The translations under genes and the position numbers were made by a program. Below the pieces are notes generated by a model. It had not been told where the DNA came from. It ran no database searches and saw nothing but the letters and a program-made list of their open reading frames with translations. From Candidatus Njordarchaeota archaeon (GTDB lineage: Archaea > Asgardarchaeota > Njordarchaeia > Njordarchaeales > Njordarchaeaceae): DNA of 6,649 bases. Of the stretch, positions 5,471-6,649 are shown in pieces (position 1 is the first letter of the stretch; every line of letters begins with the position of its first letter). The stretch spans positions 1-6,649 of the forward strand of contig JAHKLG010000075.1 in the NCBI GenBank assembly GCA_029856625.1, read 5' to 3'.

Positions 5471-5713
5471 TTATCCTATCAAGTCTTTTTCCAACTCCTT
5501 TATCTCCCTATTCACCTTCTCCAACAATTTTATAACCAAGAGTCTTTCCGAACCTTTTACATTTTCTAATAAGCCTTCTAACATGCGTGAAGCTCTAATG
5601 AATATTGCCTGAGCTTGCTTAGTATTCCCGTGATTTTTTTCACTATAGCCCTTTCTTACAAGTTCAATGGCTTTTTCTAGAGAAAGATTGGCCAGTATTC
5701 TCCCCATCTTCAT
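5471..5713 (-). CDS. Small stand-alone MIT-domain-like protein
   Basis: The 80-residue product is predicted to be three helices and little else. Helix 1 is near residues 10-27 (NLSLEKAIELVRKGYSEK), helix 2 near 31-50 (KQAQAIFIRASRMLEGLLEN) and helix 3 near 54-77 (GSERLLVIKL ... EIKELEKDL). The 'A...xx...GN..QA...F..A...L' spacing and the closing RE/KELEK stretch match the MIT domain. In crenarchaea that domain forms the N-terminus of CdvC (Vps4-like ATPase) and binds the tails of CdvB (ESCRT-III) proteins. No AAA ATPase domain, signal peptide or membrane segment is present. If the call is right, it could bind ESCRT-III tails in competition with, or in place of, CdvC. A TPR-like helical hairpin is the main alternative. 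The ATG at 5713 is used; a second ATG at 5707 has GAGATGA just upstream and is equally possible. A pair of TATA-like repeats lies 34-53 bp upstream, so the gene can be transcribed separately from the tetraether synthase gene 122 bp behind it. Confidence 0.65.
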   Translation of the reverse strand: MKMGRILANLSLEKAIELVRKGYSEKNHGNTKQAQAIFIRASRMLEGLLENVKGSERLLVIKLLEKVNREIKELEKDLIG

Positions 5714-5746
5714 CTCGATTTTTACAGAACAGAAGTTAAGGGTATA

Positions 5747-5766
5747 GTTGTTATAAGTTGTTATAA
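5747..5766 (-). promoter_or_regulatory. Tandem 10-bp repeat carrying two TATA boxes, upstream of the MIT-like gene
   Basis: GTTGTTATAA occurs twice head to tail (5747-5756 and 5757-5766). On the minus strand each copy reads TTATAACAAC and begins with a TATA-box-like TTATAA. The copies lie 34-53 bp upstream of the ATG at 5713. With a box-to-start distance of about 26, transcription would begin near 5727 or 5737, giving a leader of roughly 14 or 24 bases. The 10-bp period, about one helical turn, could give twin promoters or a regulator site laid over the TATA box. Confidence 0.45.
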
Positions 5767-5835
5767 AAAATAGTTATTGCATATTATATAAATGATATAT
5801 AACAAATGGTAGAGGGAAAACTACATAAGGTTATT

Positions 5836-6649
5836 TCAGCTGTTTTTAAGAAAGTCTTCGTAAGTCTTTCTGTATAATTCGGTGTTTGCAAGCTTTTTAA
5901 CATCTCTCTTATACTTTATCGCGGGACCTATTGTTTTCTCTCCATGGAGCTTTGCCCACTTGTCTAATGGTATAGCATATTTCTTCTGTATATAATCTCT
6001 GTAAAGGTCTGGAAGAACATTAAATGCGCAGAAGGGTATTACTCTACCATCAGGCGTTAAGTAGTGAATGTTGCATCTTTCGACCCTCATGACATCATAG
6101 TTATAAGTGTCCTGGAAGTGCATCATTCCAAGGAATAAAGCCTTATAGTGGAATTCACCTAACGAGTGATAATCTCTCTTAAGAATAATCTTTATTAATA
6201 ATCTCCTAATTTTGAGGTGTTTTGGAGCTCGCTTAGCATCAATGAATTTTCTTAAGTTCCATGCTAAGCTTAATAATACACGCAACTTGCTCTTACCATT
6301 TCGTAATTCTTCTGCTTTCTCTTTAAAGAATTCCCACAATCCTTCTACATCCACGAAATCTGTTATAGGAACAAATTTCTTCACTATCCTACGACCATTA
6401 ACTTTTTCATAAACCGGGATAACATAGGTGGCCATTCCGCAAGCTGGATGATTCGCCATTTTTATGGCTGGTTTTTTCGAAAGGGCTTCTATGAAATCGC
6501 TGAAAGGATACGTCCATGGAACTGGATACCATGCATCTCTTGGTATCTCGCCATCTGTTTGTTCTTCGATGAGTTTTATTACATCAGGAATAGTAATTCT
6601 AATTTTTTCTCTCTCATGCCTTGGAACACTCCCTGTTATAGATACTGGC
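5836..6649 (-). CDS. tes: Tetraether lipid synthase (radical SAM, GDGT/macrocyclic archaeol synthase), C-terminal part
   Basis: Tes joins the phytanyl chain ends of two archaeol lipids by radical SAM chemistry to make membrane-spanning tetraethers. The frame is open for 270 codons from the window edge to the TGA at 5838-5836, so the start and the radical SAM CxxxCxxC motif lie outside. An internal ATG at 6459 is not the start: the 63 codons before it read in the same frame and contain family-like sequence (ITIPDVIKLIEEQTDGEI, then DAWYPVPW). Other family blocks are HPACGMATYV, LGMMHFQDTYNYD, and RCNIHYLTPDGRVIPFCAFN followed by LPDLYRD. The three visible Cys (codons 6441-6439, 6075-6073 and 6030-6028) fall in these blocks and are probably ligands of auxiliary iron-sulfur clusters, as known for the Methanocaldococcus enzyme. 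The protein should act at the membrane surface. A related radical SAM lipid enzyme with another substrate cannot be excluded. Confidence 0.85.
   Translation of the reverse strand, partial: PVSITGSVPRHEREKIRITIPDVIKLIEEQTDGEIPRDAWYPVPWTYPFSDFIEALSKKPAIKMANHPACGMATYVIPVYEKVNGRRIVKKFVPITDFVDVEGLWEFFKEKAEELRNGKSKLRVLLSLAWNLRKFIDAKRAPKHLKIRRLLIKIILKRDYHSLGEFHYKALFLGMMHFQDTYNYDVMRVERCNIHYLTPDGRVIPFCAFNVLPDLYRDYIQKKYAIPLDKWAKLHGEKTIGPAIKYKRDVKKLANTELYRKTYEDFLKNS

Noticed and set aside
5780..5835. AT-rich stretch with TATATA runs as an origin or a gene
   Set aside because: It is short, has no repeated origin motif and no open frame; it is explained as promoter or 3' region between two minus-strand genes.
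5836..6459. A complete 207-residue gene starting at the ATG at 6459
   Set aside because: The frame stays open to the window edge, and the 63 residues before that Met match the same tetraether-synthase family, so the ATG is internal and the gene is partial.
1..6649. CRISPR array, tRNA or rRNA
   Set aside because: No regularly spaced repeats, cloverleaf with CCA-end pattern, or conserved ribosomal RNA stretches were seen on either strand.

Overview
The window looks like a piece of a hyperthermophilic archaeal chromosome, most likely from a crenarchaeote (Thermoproteota). The pointers are a tetraether-lipid synthase of the radical SAM type, an archaeal thiolase/DUF35 gene pair, a small protein resembling the MIT domain of the CdvC (Vps4) cell-division ATPase, an archaeal-type stand-alone NAD synthetase, U-rich terminators without strong hairpins, and TTTAAA-like or TTATAA-like promoter elements. 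Most of the sequence is AT-rich. No rRNA, tRNA or CRISPR array was seen.

Layout from left to right. Bases 1 to about 270 are the left part of an IS605/IS1341-type insertion element with the start of a tnpB-like gene, on the minus strand and running off the left edge. This block is near 49% GC (hand count of 1-240), against about 28% in 301-420. pyrD (dihydroorotate dehydrogenase, 452-1354, +) follows an AT-rich leader with a 10-bp inverted repeat. Next is an unrecognised 182-residue protein with an N-terminal coiled coil and an acidic tail (1493-2041, +). A nitrilase-fold hydrolase (2064-2912, -) and nadE (2956-3828, +) are divergent, with only 43 bp between their starts. A thiolase-fold protein (3934-5067, +) and a DUF35 zinc-ribbon/OB protein (5072-5467, +) form a tight operon with a 4-bp gap. 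A small MIT-like protein (5471-5713, -) converges on that operon with 3 bp between stops. The C-terminal part of a tetraether synthase (5836 to the right edge, -) closes the window.

How the genes may work together. The nitrilase and NadE could be a split form of glutamine-dependent NAD synthetase, with the nitrilase supplying ammonia; this is inferred from gene context. The thiolase and DUF35 proteins almost certainly form a complex, as such pairs do in archaeal acetyl-CoA/HMG-CoA chemistry. However, the thiolase has lost every classical catalytic residue (Cys to Gly, His to Tyr, His to Asp, and the last Cys/Asn to Ser) while keeping the surrounding motifs. It is therefore either a non-catalytic partner or an enzyme with different chemistry. 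That is the most interesting signal here. The second is the free-standing MIT-like protein next to a membrane-lipid gene, which suggests an unrecognised accessory to the archaeal ESCRT/Cdv machinery.
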